A stretch of DNA of 64,000 nt from Asterochloris sp. CNOR1 (taxonomy: Eukaryota > Chlorophyta > Trebouxiophyceae > Trebouxiales > Trebouxiaceae). Under the pieces are notes generated by a model that saw only the letters and a program-made list of their open reading frames with translations, had not been told where the DNA came from and searched no databases. This document shows, piece after piece, positions 44,012 to 56,493 of the stretch (position 1 is its first letter; each line of letters starts with the position of its first letter). The stretch lies in contig OZ017761.1 in NCBI GenBank assembly GCA_963969365.1, positions 496,001-560,000 on the forward strand, written 5' to 3'. A program made the position numbers and the translations under genes.

Positions 44012-47000
44012 ATGAATCCTCCTGCTAACAACTCCCAGCCAAACAGACGTAGAAGGCGTCGCGGAGGCCGCACGCATGCGGCAGCAGAACCGGTGAGCGC
44101 TCTGCACAATCCTGGGGCAGCATGATTGCATTGTGCTCAAGGCAGTACGTACACACCCACGCGTGAGCCAAGGTCTTGGCAGTCCAGTCATCCATGTTGG
44201 TGCGAGAACCTCTGCGCAAGTCGCATGTGTAGAGCTGCTGTGAAAGTGCAAAGTCTAGTTGAGTCCAGCATGTGTGGCTGCACAAGATGTTCCAGGTCTG
44301 TTCACGACCAAGCGCATCCACGAGCGATCTTTTCTGGAAGTCCATACGTGTTGTATGCCCCTGAACGTGACTCAGCACAAGCAGGCTGGGCATACAATAC
44401 TGCAGCCTGCAAACAGGTAGAAGCATGAATACTCATGCACCTCATCTTCAGCTTCTAAACATGTCCAGGCCATCATGCCTGGTCCAGCCTGCCCATGCTA
44501 GAATGCAGCACCTCCTGTTCATCACCACATGCGCATCTATGTTTCTGGGCCGGGCTGTGTTTGCTGCTGAAGCAGCATTGTGTAGACACGTCCAGCCAAG
44601 CACGCCTAGCTGCAGGCAGGTCACTTGCTAACCATATGGTATTCAACCAGTGCAGATGACTTCACACTTCAAAAGCCCTGACTGGGTGCTTTGTGGTACT
44701 TTGCTCAAAGCTGCTGACTGGCAAACATGTCATGTGCTGCAGGCCCCTGCAACGCAGGGTACACCTGCTGCCGTCGCTGGTGGGCCTGGGGCCAGAGCCG
44801 CAGAGGGCCCTGCAGATGCCACTGGGCATGTTGTGGGCCACGAGGATACACAGGTGGGCTGTGTGCTGTTTCCCAGGCTTGAGCGCCATGCCCTGCCCTG
44901 TTTGGTGCACAATCAAGCCACACTCAGGAAGGCTGGGGCTGTCCCAACATATCACAGCCTGGCAGCGGGGCCGGGCACCACTGTGTCTTTTGGCCCTGTG
45001 CAGAGGCCAGCTGCCCATGTGCTGCATGACCATTGCGTGGTAAAGTTGGGCGTTCCCAGCAGGATGGTACGGCTGGTCACATAGGGCAGGGACGGGCACT
45101 GGACAATGCTACAAAGCCATTGTGTGACAGTGGACTGTGGATTTGTTGCTGTACAGAGCGGGCAAGAGCGCACAGGAATGCCTGCAGCTCGTGGCTCCTG
45201 CTCTCATTGATGATGTGCGTTTACATGTCCAGGTGCACTCAGCAGCAAGCAAGGCTTGGGCCCACCTGTGAAGACCACCCTTGAGCAGGCTAGTGCACAG
45301 CAGAGACTCCAAACGCATCAGAAGCTACGCGCCAATGCGCTTGGAAAGCTGAGCTGGGCTGTTTCCCCGTAGATACAGGGGCAAGCCTGGCTCTACAAAG
45401 TTCAAAGTGTCCCAAGCTTCAATGGCGCTTGCCTTCAGGCACTGTCTCTTAGTGGGCTTCTGAGGAGCAGCCTTTCCTGCAGACATCACAGCCTCTGACG
45501 GAAATCTGATACGTGCTGCAGGCCCCCATGGCGCCGCTTCCTGTGAGGGCGCGGCCGGCCCCCAGGAGGGCGCCAGAGGCAGAGCAGCAGCCTGCCCAGG
45601 TAGGACTCCGGCAAGCTGCTGCTTTGCTGTTCAGGACCCTTTCACAGTCCTCATTGCAGGACCAGCTGGGTCTTGTTTGGCTGGTGCCTTCCAAGACGAG
45701 GCAGGCAATGGTGTGCTTTTGCTGTGTGGTTAGGCTGCACATCCTGCAGACAGGTGCCCCAAAGCCTGCCTTCAAACCAACTTTGTGGGCTGCAGGCTGG
45801 CGGTGTAGGCACTGAAATCAGTGCGTGCGATTGCTGAAGTCTGACTGCAGGATGTTCTGCCCAGTTGTGAGTGCAGAAGGAGCTCAGCAGGCCTCTGGAG
45901 CCCCAAATCATTGTGCACTGTTTCAGCTGTTGATAGCTGCCCTAGTTTCAGCATAAAGGCAACTGAAAGATGGGTGCACGAGAACTTCAACAAAGTCTGA
46001 CTCATTGTGCAACGCTTCGGCTGTGTGCTGCCCAGCCCCATGTGGGCTTGAATGCATGGTGTTTCAAACATGGGTGCAGGACAACATCCATAGGCCTTGT
46101 ACGTTTCTGCTGTCGGTGTGCCTCAGTGTGCACTGTCCTCTGAGCTACTGCTATGTGCTGCACAGTCTTAATGTGACTGCTCCTGGAGGTGACCTTCAGC
46201 CCCAGCCTAGTCTTTGCCACACCATGCGTTTGTCGTCTGAGGGCTTGCTGGAGTTCCCCACCTTCCTCAGCCTGCAGAGCTGCACAACAGTGTTGCCGGC
46301 CCCCGGACAGGATCTAATATCAAGATCGTACGCGTGGGCAACTTTTCTGCCCTGATGTGCAGGCTGGAGGGGCTGGACGTGCGCCTGGCGTGCAGGCAGG
46401 CACAGGCACTGCCATGCCGCCCGTTCTGGGTAGCAGAGGCATCGGTGCAGGCCTGGGCCGGGATGCGCCGTACTGGAGCGAGCAGGTGGGTTTTGCATGG
46501 CAAAGCCTCCAGATCGTATTTGAGCCATGCACAGGCGCTGTATGCGCTGGCAAGGCCCTTGATGAAGTCGCCCAGAACAAGGACACCATGTGGAGCAGCT
46601 GGTGCCCAGTTGGCCTGCTGCTGTGCCTGTTGGTTTGCTGGGGGCAAGCTTCTGCAGAGGCAGCAATCAATACGCCCAGGTGAGAAGGTGCACGGTGCCG
46701 GTCTCTCAGGTTTTCCCACTTGTTCTGTTTATCACGCAGGCAGGATAACAGCAGCCAGCCAGAGGCATGAGCATGGCCACTGCCGCCTAAAGAAACTATG
46801 GAAGAAGGCAGTGTTGTTTGGAGCTGAGGCAGATGCCCAGTGCTGGTCTAAGTCGTTGCTGTCTTACTGACTTACCAGGACAGGGGGCATCTCACACAGA
46901 TGCATTGAGCATGCAGTTCATCCCAGCGCTAGAGAAAAACCCCATGCAGCTGGGCGGAAGCACTGCCTGGCAGGCAGGAGTCTCATGCCATGTTTGCACA

Positions 47001-50000
47001 CCTAGGGGGTCATTACAGCTGGGCAGGGGTGCGGATGCAATCCTGCTTGTCAGCAGGCAACCACATTTCCAGTGCCAGGCCAGGACAGAGCGCCAGCAGT
47101 ACCCTTTGCCGGCCATGCCCTTCTTGTGCATACTTTTGGCCAACCATGAGATGGCACACTCAAGGGTGGCGAGTTCAGTGCCCGGTATGGAGGTTGTCGC
47201 AAAGCAATATTCAACTGCAGCAACTGCACTGAGCATGCACAGCAGTTCAGCCCCTGGCAGGCAGCCATCCATGCAGGGCAGCTGTGAAATATATCGTCTA
47301 TGTTGCCTGAGCCGCAGAGCAAGCTGTGCGTGTTGGGAGACCGGCGCTGCTGTGGGCATTGCAGTGGGTTTCTGCAGTAGTATGAGGCCAGCTTCTGCCC
47401 TTCAGCAGGTGCACATCGCTCGCGTGCTACAGATCCTTTGTACACTGACCCCAAAGCCACTCAGGTCGGCACAACTCTGCAGCTGCCTGCAGGGGTCTGC
47501 GGCGCCGGCCTCCCCCTCAGCAAGCTTCTGTGGCTCCCGTGCTTGCGAATGTCTTGGACAGAGATGCTGGCAGGCTTGCAGGAGTCCCAGGACAGGGCCG
47601 TCTCCTCAGCAGGTGCCCACCCGTCGGCGCCTGCGCAGCTCAGGCCCCAGACCACAAACTTTGAGAGGTACAACCCAGCAGCCTTTGGGCAGAATGCGCC
47701 CCTTGGCCACGGCTATGCGCCGCAGCCAGCGACTGCAGAGGCCATGCCTGCGTTGGCTGCTGCTGGTGGTGAAGAGTCTTGGGTCGAGGAGCAGAGGCTG
47801 GCCCTGAACAAGTTCAAACTGGCAATGGAGAGCAACCAGGTGTGTGCGGGGTGTGTGGCAGGCTTTAAAGGGGCTGCTGAGGGCGAATGAAGGCCCTGCA
47901 CCCCTGCATCAATTGTGCTGCTGTCACCTTCAGCGCTGGCACTGGATCACGTCCATAGGCTGACACAAAGGGGGAACAGGTGGCAGGGCCGGCTGGACTT
48001 TGCATGCTTGGTGAAGCTGTTCCAAGGGCTTGGCCAGGGACAGTAATTTGTGTGAAAGTGAATGCTGTGGGGTGCTTGAGAAGGCTTGACAGGGTTTGCT
48101 GCTAGCTGTTGAGGATGTACAGGATCAGCAAGCCACAGCTGTTGCCGTTTCTTAGAGCAGGCTGCAGCACATCTTTGACTCCAACGGCACCGATATGCTG
48201 TGCCAACAACCTTGAAAGGATCTCAGTGGTGTGGAAGCATCAAGTGCAAGCGGCCAGCCTCATTATTGCCATCATTTCTGCAAAACCCATACGTTGACAT
48301 CGGCTTGCTTGCATACGATCTCTGAGCTGGTGTGAGACAGGTGACCCCTCTCACAGATCCACCCATGGCTGACGCAAGATATTCCTTGGCTGCAGGGGCC
48401 CCAACTGATGCCTACTGAACTTCAGGCACCAGCACTGGCAAGCCAGGAAGGCCCCAGCAGGAGGCCGCAGCCGCCTCCCAGGCCGCAGCGGCCAGGTCCC
48501 CTGCCCTATTTGGTGAGACTGGTGCAAGGCTTTGGGAATGGCCTGTGACAGCAGCAGCTGATTTGCATTTGGCTCAGGCTGCCTTGAATTTTTGAGAACA
48601 CACAGTGCTGCTTCCAACCAGAAGCCATGGTGTGCACTGCTGGGGTGGAGGGCTGCCACCTGTTTGTGCAGGCAGGTGCCCATAAAGCTGCTTTGAGTCT
48701 TTGGCTACCTGCTGCAGGATGGTGATGCAGGCGGCAGGCAGCAGCCTGAGCATCACCATCAGCCCTACCAGGTGGGATCTGTGCAGGCCTGGTGATTGCT
48801 GCAAGCCCACCATGGACAACTCATGCCAAGCAGTTAGCCATGATGCTGTGTGCACTGCTTGGGAGCGCACTTGTGTGACTGGCTGTAGCAGCTAACAAAT
48901 TCCTGCTGTGCTGCAGAGGGGCAATGCTGCAGGCGCAAGGGCCACTTATAGCACTGTGGCACAAGGCGGAGGCCAGATCTGCCCTGCACAGGTGGGATGC
49001 AGCTGTTGGGTTCCCAGACCTGCTGGTGTGACCAGGCGTGTTGCTGCTCCATGAGTTCAGTGCGCAAGCACACTCGTGTCGTGCAGTGCACAGGCCGCTT
49101 GTTTGCAGCACAGCAGGTGCAGCCCGCCAGGGCTTGTCACACCTTTGGCAGGACGTGCTGAGCACAAGGCATTATTGGTTGCGGGCCATCAGCCTCAATG
49201 GTCGGCACACTTGTCCTTGGAGCCGGACCGCAACACATATGGGCTGTGCCTGTGCAGACTCTGGAAGACTTCACCAGCGAGGCGGTGAGGTTGATGGCAG
49301 CTGATTCAGGGCTTGCCAGTGTCGCTCTGGAGGAACTGGAGTCGGATGAGCAGAGGCGACGCTTGGCAACTGCAATAGCGGAGGAGACGGAGGGGAAGGG
49401 CAAGGCCCCAGCCCAGGCCATGCAGCCTGTTCAGGCCCCCATGCAGGTGCACTGCAGGGGCTGCTAGCTGCATGCCCTGCTGCAACGCAGGCTATTTTGC
49501 TGTGCTAGAAGACGTCAGGAATCTATGCCCCCCTGCCCTGCAGCACACACATTGCAGGAGCGCAAGGCGCAGATAAGTTGCATGGGCCTCCAGGGGTGTC
49601 TCTTTGCTGCAGCACTACCCCAATGTTGCTGGGCCGCTGTACTGGTGGACTTGTACAGCAAAAGTAGCGTGCACATGCAGCGCTCTCAATGCATCATGGC
49701 GCAACGCAAGGGGCTCTGCAGTCCACACAGCAGCGCATACACTCTGTCATCTGGCCGCCTCTGCAAGGCAGAGGTGGAACGACTGTGCACATGCGCTCCG
49801 CAGTACTCAAGCTTCTGGTGAGTCACAGGCAGCGTTGCCGCTGTCAGATGGGCGAAGTCAAAATTCTGAATCAATTGTGCCACAGAGGGGTCGGAGTGTA
49901 AAGAGAGCACCTGTACACTTGAGACAGGGCTAAAGGCACTCTCTGTGCAGCCAGGTGCAGACTCATGGCTTGCCTGCACCCCTGGCAGAATTGGTGGCTG

Positions 50001-53000
50001 AGCTGGAGGCCCCTGGACCCACTGCAGCCTTCAGAGAGGCAGCAAACTGCCCGCGCTGTGCACTGCTGCCATGCCTGTTGGGGTACTGTGCTGAGTTGCA
50101 GAGTTGCAGGGTTTAAAGTCCCATGCAGGTGAAACGCAGAGGCTGGCGACAGCTGCATTGCCTGTGTGGCTGCTTCTGTTAGTTCTTGCAGCACAGGACG
50201 CCATCGCGCCATGCATGCTCTGGCGGCTCCACCAGCCTCCCGCAGCAGTGAAGAAGTCCTGCTGGGGCACTGTGCTGGGCTCTCAGCAGTACACCTGGCA
50301 GGGACATGCAGAGCCCCTGCATTGTGAGATGCAGGGGCTTCTTTTGGGAGGAGGGGCGGGGGGATCCGGGGCAGTGATGCTGCCCTGGACGTCATGGATA
50401 TTGACAGGGGTTCTAAGGCCTCACCATTGGTGCAATGCCCTCTTGTCAACTCCCAGGGAGATGGAGGGGGAAATGCAGATGGGGGTTTTCGCTCTGCGGC
50501 GGCGCAGCAGGCTTGCATTGCGGGACCCACAGTTCCTGCTCTGTCGGGCAGGTTCAACCTTTGTTGCCTCAGCAGATTTAGCAGTGGCTGCCACTCTGTC
50601 TTGTCCCTGCAGCACGCCTCTGCTCACAACATCTGACTGGCTCATGGTGTTTTCAGGGTTGCCTGCAGCAGAGGCACTCACCCCGAGCTGCAGAGCACCA
50701 CCTAGCCTGCCTTGCAGCTCAATCTATGCAAGCTGCAGGGCTGAGGGACGAGGCAGGTCAGCACTCAGCAGTCTTGCCTGCATGCAGGCAGCCTATGGAC
50801 ACGAGCGTGGCCCTCAGGCAGGTGCAGGCAGCGCGCCCGCAGGCAGGGGCCGAGAGCGCCTAAGCGATGCCAGGAAGGAGGTACGAGCCTCTGCATGCTG
50901 CCTGCCTGTAGTTAAAAGCATTATACTCTCAGGCATGGTTCCTCTGCTGTGGCAGCAGCTGATGGTGATGTCCCTCTGCCCTGCCATCATGGGCCCCTCG
51001 CAGAAGAGCCCGCAGGTCACTGTGTGGCAGCATCACCCTCTGCAGACTGCAGCTTCCCACCTAGTGCAGGACCTGTGCTGGCATGCTAATGCAGAAAGGG
51101 CTCCCCAGTAAACATGGTTGGCAGCAAGACCTGTATGTCTGTGCTGTTGGGTGGGGCGCAAAGTCAAGACCAATGCAATGCTGCAGGTGGCGTCAGACGC
51201 AGTGCTGTGGAGCAAGCACTTGCACTCCTGTGACAGCAGCCTGCCTGCCCGGCTGGTCATGCATATGCAGGTGCATATCAGTGATGGGCACACACACTCC
51301 CATCTGGCGTTTGTGTGGGACTTGCCGGTGGCCTGCAGACTTGGTCCCTGCACTGCTGCAAATGGCACACCTAGCGATGCAAATATAATCTTGTGCAGAG
51401 CTTGGTGGGCTTGGCAACCCTGCTGTGCTGCAGCAGTCAAACAATGTGCACCCTGGACCCTGCCCATGTTGTCTGCGCTGCCCTGCAGGAGTTGAATGAG
51501 CTGGCGAGGTGGCTGTTCAGGAAGCTTTCAGATCAACGCTATGCTGCCATTGAGCAGCAAGAATTCAGGCCGCTCACAGAGCAGGAGGAGGAGCACGCCC
51601 TAGCCAGGCTGGCAGGACTTCTGTCAGACAAGTATGCGGCGGCCAGCACCTTTGAGGTGAGCAGCTAGGGCCATGCTGAGGTGCAGTGCAACCTCAAAAA
51701 TGGCATTGCAGTTGTAGTCAAACTATTAGCATGGAGGCTGGGATCCAGATGAAGGGATGAAGGTTGGGTGACAGTGACAGGCAGGAGGACATGCACAGGC
51801 CTGCAGGGTACTGTGGCAGAGGGAGTGAGTGCTTGCAGCAAGCTGCCTGGCGCTGACTGCCACCGGCACAAGACAAGGTGGTGTTGCGTGCACATGCAGC
51901 CATGCCAGTCTGCAGCACCCACTCTGCCTGCTGACTACTGCTGACTGAGTCAAGGTTGCTGCCGGCATGCAGCTCTGACTGTCCATGCCTGGAAGAGCTG
52001 ACTGCATGTACAGTACCTGCTGCCTGGCATTGGGGCACGAGCAGCTCTGATAATGCAGCCCCCCGCCTGCAGAAACATGCCAGGGACCTGACCCTGTGCG
52101 CCATCAATGATGTGATCTTGGCCATTGTGTCAGCAGACAAGGATGAGGAGGAGAATGAGGAGACAAGAATGAGGGAGAGAATGGCAGGGCAGTTTGCCAT
52201 GCTGCTTTGGCTCCTTCAGGTGGAGTATCCAGGCAGCCTGGCGTCCCTCCTGCATGGCGTGGCGGCGCTGCACAGGGCACTGCCCAGGTCCCAGGCAGCG
52301 CATCGCACAGCGCTGGCCAACGCGCTGTGCTTTCAGAGCGCTGCGAGCAAGCGGATGCTGCCAGTGCTGCTGGTCAGCCTGGGGCAGACTGCAGCCAAGC
52401 AGCCAGCAGCAGCGCAGCGCCTGAGGGAACAGCTTGGGCGGCAGGGCCACCTGGGGGCAGCTGTGCTGCAAGGGGATTGCCTGGCGGCAGAGGTGGCGCT
52501 CAAGGAGCTGCACATCAAAGCTGGTTTACTGAGGGACTTTGTAAGGACACAAAATGATCCAGACGGCAACTTGGCGTCGGGAGTGAGCTCTTGATTGATC
52601 CGGACCAACACGGTCCTGTCCATTTGTCTGAAGCCTCTGATCAGCTGCATGCAGACATGCAAGCTGCAACATGGTGTAGAAAGGCAGACTGCTTGCATGC
52701 GGCCTGCTCCCAGGCTGTGCACAGCACATTGCATCTGGAAGCCCCAATGCGCATATTGCTGCATATGCAGCATGAAGCAGCCAGCCTGCATGGCTGAGCG
52801 CCCCAGTGCACATCCTCTGAGACAATGCCTGCAGCATGGCAAGATTGACTGACATAAGAAGGGTGGACACGCATGATGAGCTGCTAGATGGCCCCCTGCA
52901 CCTTCAAACTTGCTGTGCGCTGAGGTACTGCCAAGTACCCCATCAGCATGCACCAAAGGTGGCAAACCTGAAAGCCAAGTATTTGAAAGGCTCGGCTTCT

Positions 53001-53620
53001 TGCACATGCAGACTCTAATCAGTGTCACCGACGTCCATGAGCTCCTGGATCAGATGGCAGAGTACGGGGCAATGCTGCCCTGGGATCGGCATCAGGTCTG
53101 GGGCCGTCTTGTGGCCACAATAAGGGCCCTGCAGCAGGCCCTGGTGCCGCCGCCACCAGCCGCACTCCCAGCAGCTTCCCCCAGCAGCGAGCCGGACCGC
53201 TTTGCCTTGCCACATGCTCTGCAGATGCTGTGGGAGCATTGGCAGTGGCTGCGTCCTGATGGTGCGCCGCCGCCCGCCGTGGACATTGAGCGGCCCCCCA
53301 ACGCTGCGCTGCTGCAGCTGCAGAGAGCCATCGCTCTGCTAACTGCAGAGGCTCGTCTGGCAGGGTCTGTGGGCGAGCACCTCCACCACAGCCTGAAAGA
53401 ACACCTGGAGGCAGCTGTGGTGGGGCTGGATCCCCGGGTTGAATGCCGGGACCATTTTGAGAGTCGCCTTGCTGCAGCCACGCCAAGATATGAGCGCTTC
53501 ACAGACCCCCGGGCCGGGGTTCTGGTGTATAAGCGCAAGAAGACTGCAGATAGCACCCTGAAATATGCCAGCGTGTATTCCTCCCTGCACGAGGCTGTCA
53601 GGAAGGCTATGGAGTCCTGA
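44012..53620 (+). CDS. Large protein: disordered N-terminus, helical C-terminus
   Basis: Exons: 44012-44092 (ATG), 44743-44853, 45522-45599, 46363-46485, 47582-47839, 48426-48512, 49258-49446, possibly one from 49961, 50788-50880, 51187-51270, 51489-51656, 52073-52540 and 53012-53620 (TGA). Every listed exon begins and ends in phase 0. The sum is ~782 residues. The N-terminus is basic (NSQPNRRRRRRGGRTH), followed by Ala/Pro/Gly-rich segments and a short helix (EESWVEEQRLALNKFKLAME). The C-terminal ~400 residues are helical and look folded: ELNELARWLFRKLSDQRYAA, LTLCAINDVILAIVSADKDE, MAGQFAMLLWLLQVEYPG and HELLDQMAEYGAMLPWDRHQ, ending near RYERFTDPRAGVLVYKRKK. The repeat-like helices suggest a scaffold or armadillo-like fold, but I do not recognise the family. 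The arginine-rich start suggests RNA binding or nuclear import (inference). Some middle exons may be missing. Confidence 0.62.
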
Positions 53621-53689
53621 CAGGATTTACTGCAAGATATAGACATGTTATATATGACAGATACTCAACTGGATGTTAGCCTACCAGTG

Positions 53690-53694
53690 TTACA
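53690..53694 (-). terminator. Candidate poly(A) signal for the kinase gene
   Basis: TTACA on the plus strand is TGTAA on the minus strand, the chlorophyte polyadenylation signal, 87 bp past the kinase stop codon. Confidence 0.4.
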
Positions 53695-53731
53695 TGTTTG
53701 TTGCGGCCATTAGGGCTATCTGTGTCATTAA

Positions 53732-53736
53732 TGTAA
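53732..53736 (+). terminator. Candidate poly(A) signal for the upstream gene
   Basis: TGTAA lies 112 bp past the TGA at 53620. Green algae commonly use TGTAA in place of AATAAA. It is beyond the opposite gene's signal, so the two 3' UTRs would overlap. Confidence 0.45.
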
Positions 53737-53780
53737 GCCATCTAAAGGTTCCATGTATGGACAGGGCATTGGGAAGACTG

Positions 53781-56493
53781 TCACAGGTGGTGTGCAGCTT
53801 TGAGGGCCAAAACATTGGCATTTGCTAGCAAGCCCTCAGGCAACAAGCGCTGATCGGTGTCAATGTGACAAGCTGCCTTGAAAATTTCGATAACATTGCT
53901 CAAGTCATCCGTCAGGTCATGGTAGCCCGTGTGCAAAATTTTGAACCTTTGCCTGACTGTGGCCTGGGTGCCAAGTCTGCAACATTCAGCCTGTAAAAAA
54001 CACAGCGTTGTCACTGGGAATGCGTGACTTTTGCATTGCATGATTCCGTGGTCTGCAAGCTCACCCACTTAAACATGTCCTCTACCAGAACCTGGCAGCT
54101 CTGCGAGGGATAGAGAGTCCCAAACAGGGGGTGGCCCGTCTGCAGACACGTCATGCCATGCCCTCAACCTTGCTGAAGGCACTGGAAGCTCAGCTGAATC
54201 AGCATGTTGTGGTGCGACTTGCACAGTGTCATGAACATCACCACAGCAGCACTGGAGCTCACCAGAAGCTCATGCAGCAGGGACCCCAGGCTCCAGGCAT
54301 CAACTGTGCGCACATCCTCCCCTTTGTTACATGCAGGTGTATAAAGTGGTGTGCAGAGCCCTGCACTCTTCAGCCGTTCCAAGGCTGCAGGACAAGTGCC
54401 GTGCTCAGCAGCAATTTGGCCATCCATATTGCACAATGGCAAACACAGCCTGTTGTGTTTTGAAGCTTGCATGTGGCACCTCAGCTGCTTGCTGCAGGAC
54501 AGTGTTGCAACAGCAAAGCAGCCTGCTTGCAGATGGTGCATGCTGGGCAGGGCCACAATCACCATTGATATGGATACTTTGAGGATTCTGTCATGCCAGG
54601 CTGCGCACTCACATGTGTGCAGCTGCACGAGTGCCTGCAGGTCGATCGCCTGCACGGGTGTGTCGGTATTCTCCTTCATGAAGTTGATGGACTTGATGTC
54701 GCCGTGCCCAAGCTGACTCTTGTGCAGCTTTACCGTCACCTGCAGGCATGCAGGCAAACGTCCATGCGCCTTCACTGGTGCTCTTCTTGAGGTTTCCCGG
54801 CTTTCTGCCACATCTGACACCCACAAAACACAGGCTACAGGGTCATCACACAGCATGTCCTGGATGTGATGCTGTGCAGACCTGCCCGCATGAGCCCATG
54901 CGCGGCTGTCGATGACCTATTGCCCACTGAACTTGCAAGAATTGGCAGCAGGCCAACCTTGACAGAGTTGGGGCTGTGGACTGCTAAGCACTCTGCATAA
55001 CAGGCAGAGCACCATGCACAGCTGAACGACGTGCAGGGTTGCAAGCCAAGCAGCAGGCGGCGTCTGCTGCACACCAAGTGATGCTGACTGCGTAGCACCT
55101 TTGGCAACATGCAGAATGAGCTGCCATTTCTCAAGCACACAGCTTACAGTCACCTGGCAGCTGCAAGCCAGCATGCTGCTGACAGGTGCAGCCATGCAGC
55201 CCCAGCCATCAGCAATGCAGGTCACGCTCCTGGCTTCCTGGCCCTGTAACTATAGTCTGACAGCTCGGGCCTGCAAGCAGCTGAGAAAATGGCTGCAGCA
55301 GTATATGCCACCTTTGCATGCAGCAGGTGTCCCTTCCCTCATGGCATCGCACCTCATCTCAAGCACCGTGATGTCTCCAAATTCCCTGGTTCTGACGCGG
55401 TGCATGCGGTCAAGGGGCACGATGTTGGCCTTGAGGGACTCCTGCCCCGCAGCCACCACCCGCTCCAGGATGGCACTGCGCCCATGCCACTCGTCTCGAG
55501 CGGACTTGTTATCAGGCCCACCAGGGGCATCCAGCTTGGGGCACTTGAAGGCCTTGGTGGCGCCTCCATGGTTGGTCCCCCTGCAGGGGCACGCGACTGG
55601 TTGGCATGGAGCAGGCGCATGGCTGGGCCAGTGGTGTGGGCTGCGGATGCGGTACCGTGCTGCCACATCTCCCTGCAGAACGGTGACTGGTTTGCAAACA
55701 GGGACGGCAGATGCACGACCACCTTGCGCACGTGAGGTGCGGGCTTTGGACAGTGGGACCAGCATGGGGCTGCACGTAGGCAGTGCGAGGAGGCTGCAGG
55801 CACATGAGTCGGCTGCTAGGCGAGCTTGAGGGCACACAGCAGGGACACCTGGTACAGGTTCAGGGTTGATGTGGCAACCCAGCTGCTTGCTGGCTGCATG
55901 CGACTGTTGCACAACACCCTGCTGGGCGGCATGCTGTGCTGCCACGGGCATGCCCACAGGGCATCAAGTTCCATCACAGGCAGAGCGTCCACGTCATGCA
56001 GTTGCACCACCTGCTCAGCACAGAAGCTGGAGACGAGACTGAGACGCCCACATGTTCCCAGAGGCCACACCCCTTTGGGCAGGGTCTGGGGCCCTACTGC
56101 CTGCAGGCTGACATTGCAACCGCAGCATTGCAATGCAAGGGACCCTGCCTGCAGTCTGCCAGGAGTTACTGGTTGAAGGAGGGGGCGGAGGGGGGCCGTC
56201 TTGCCCTCAGGATGTCAACTGCTGCTGGCATGGCTGCCCGGCCTCCATGCACAAGCAGATACACCTGCTTGTAGTGCCCCCACAGCTGGCCTGGCTGACT
56301 GGCACCCATGCACGTTCCAGCATTTGTGTGTGGCACACCTGTAGACCACTGCTTGGCCGCCCTCCCCCAGCTGCTCTGTGATGGTCCACCCCATCTCAGA
56401 TAGCGGCTTGCAGTAGCACTTGTACTCGGGGGTGTCCATCCACTCCTGCACACCAGCAGCGCAGTACTGGCTGCAGTCACAGCAGGACTGCAT
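53781..56493 (-). CDS. Divergent protein kinase
   Basis: Minus-strand exons in transcript order: 56339-56493 (ATG, Kozak-like context), 55353-55580, an unresolved exon near 55099-55142, 54613-54739, 54263-54384, 54065-54100 (36 bases) and 53781-53990 (TGA). Kinase landmarks appear in order: glycine loop (QLGEGGQAVVYR), beta-3 lysine (GATKAFKCPK), alpha-C (SAILERVV), beta-5/hinge (GDITVLEM), alpha-E (EKWQLILHVAK), catalytic loop HGDIKSINF, TPLYTPA with TVDAWSLGSLLHELL, and the final Arg (DTDQRLLPEGLL). The HRD arginine is Gly and the usual DFG is IDL (VQAIDLQ), so metal binding relies on an altered segment; activity is uncertain. A Cys-rich N-terminus precedes the domain. A second hinge-like stretch (VQLHDVDALPVMELDALW) near 55955-56018 does not fit the chain and may be a misplaced copy. 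Confidence 0.65.

Noticed and set aside
55101-55829. 242-codon plus-strand frame opposite the kinase
   Set aside because: The minus strand holds ordered kinase motifs over the same bases; the plus translation has none.
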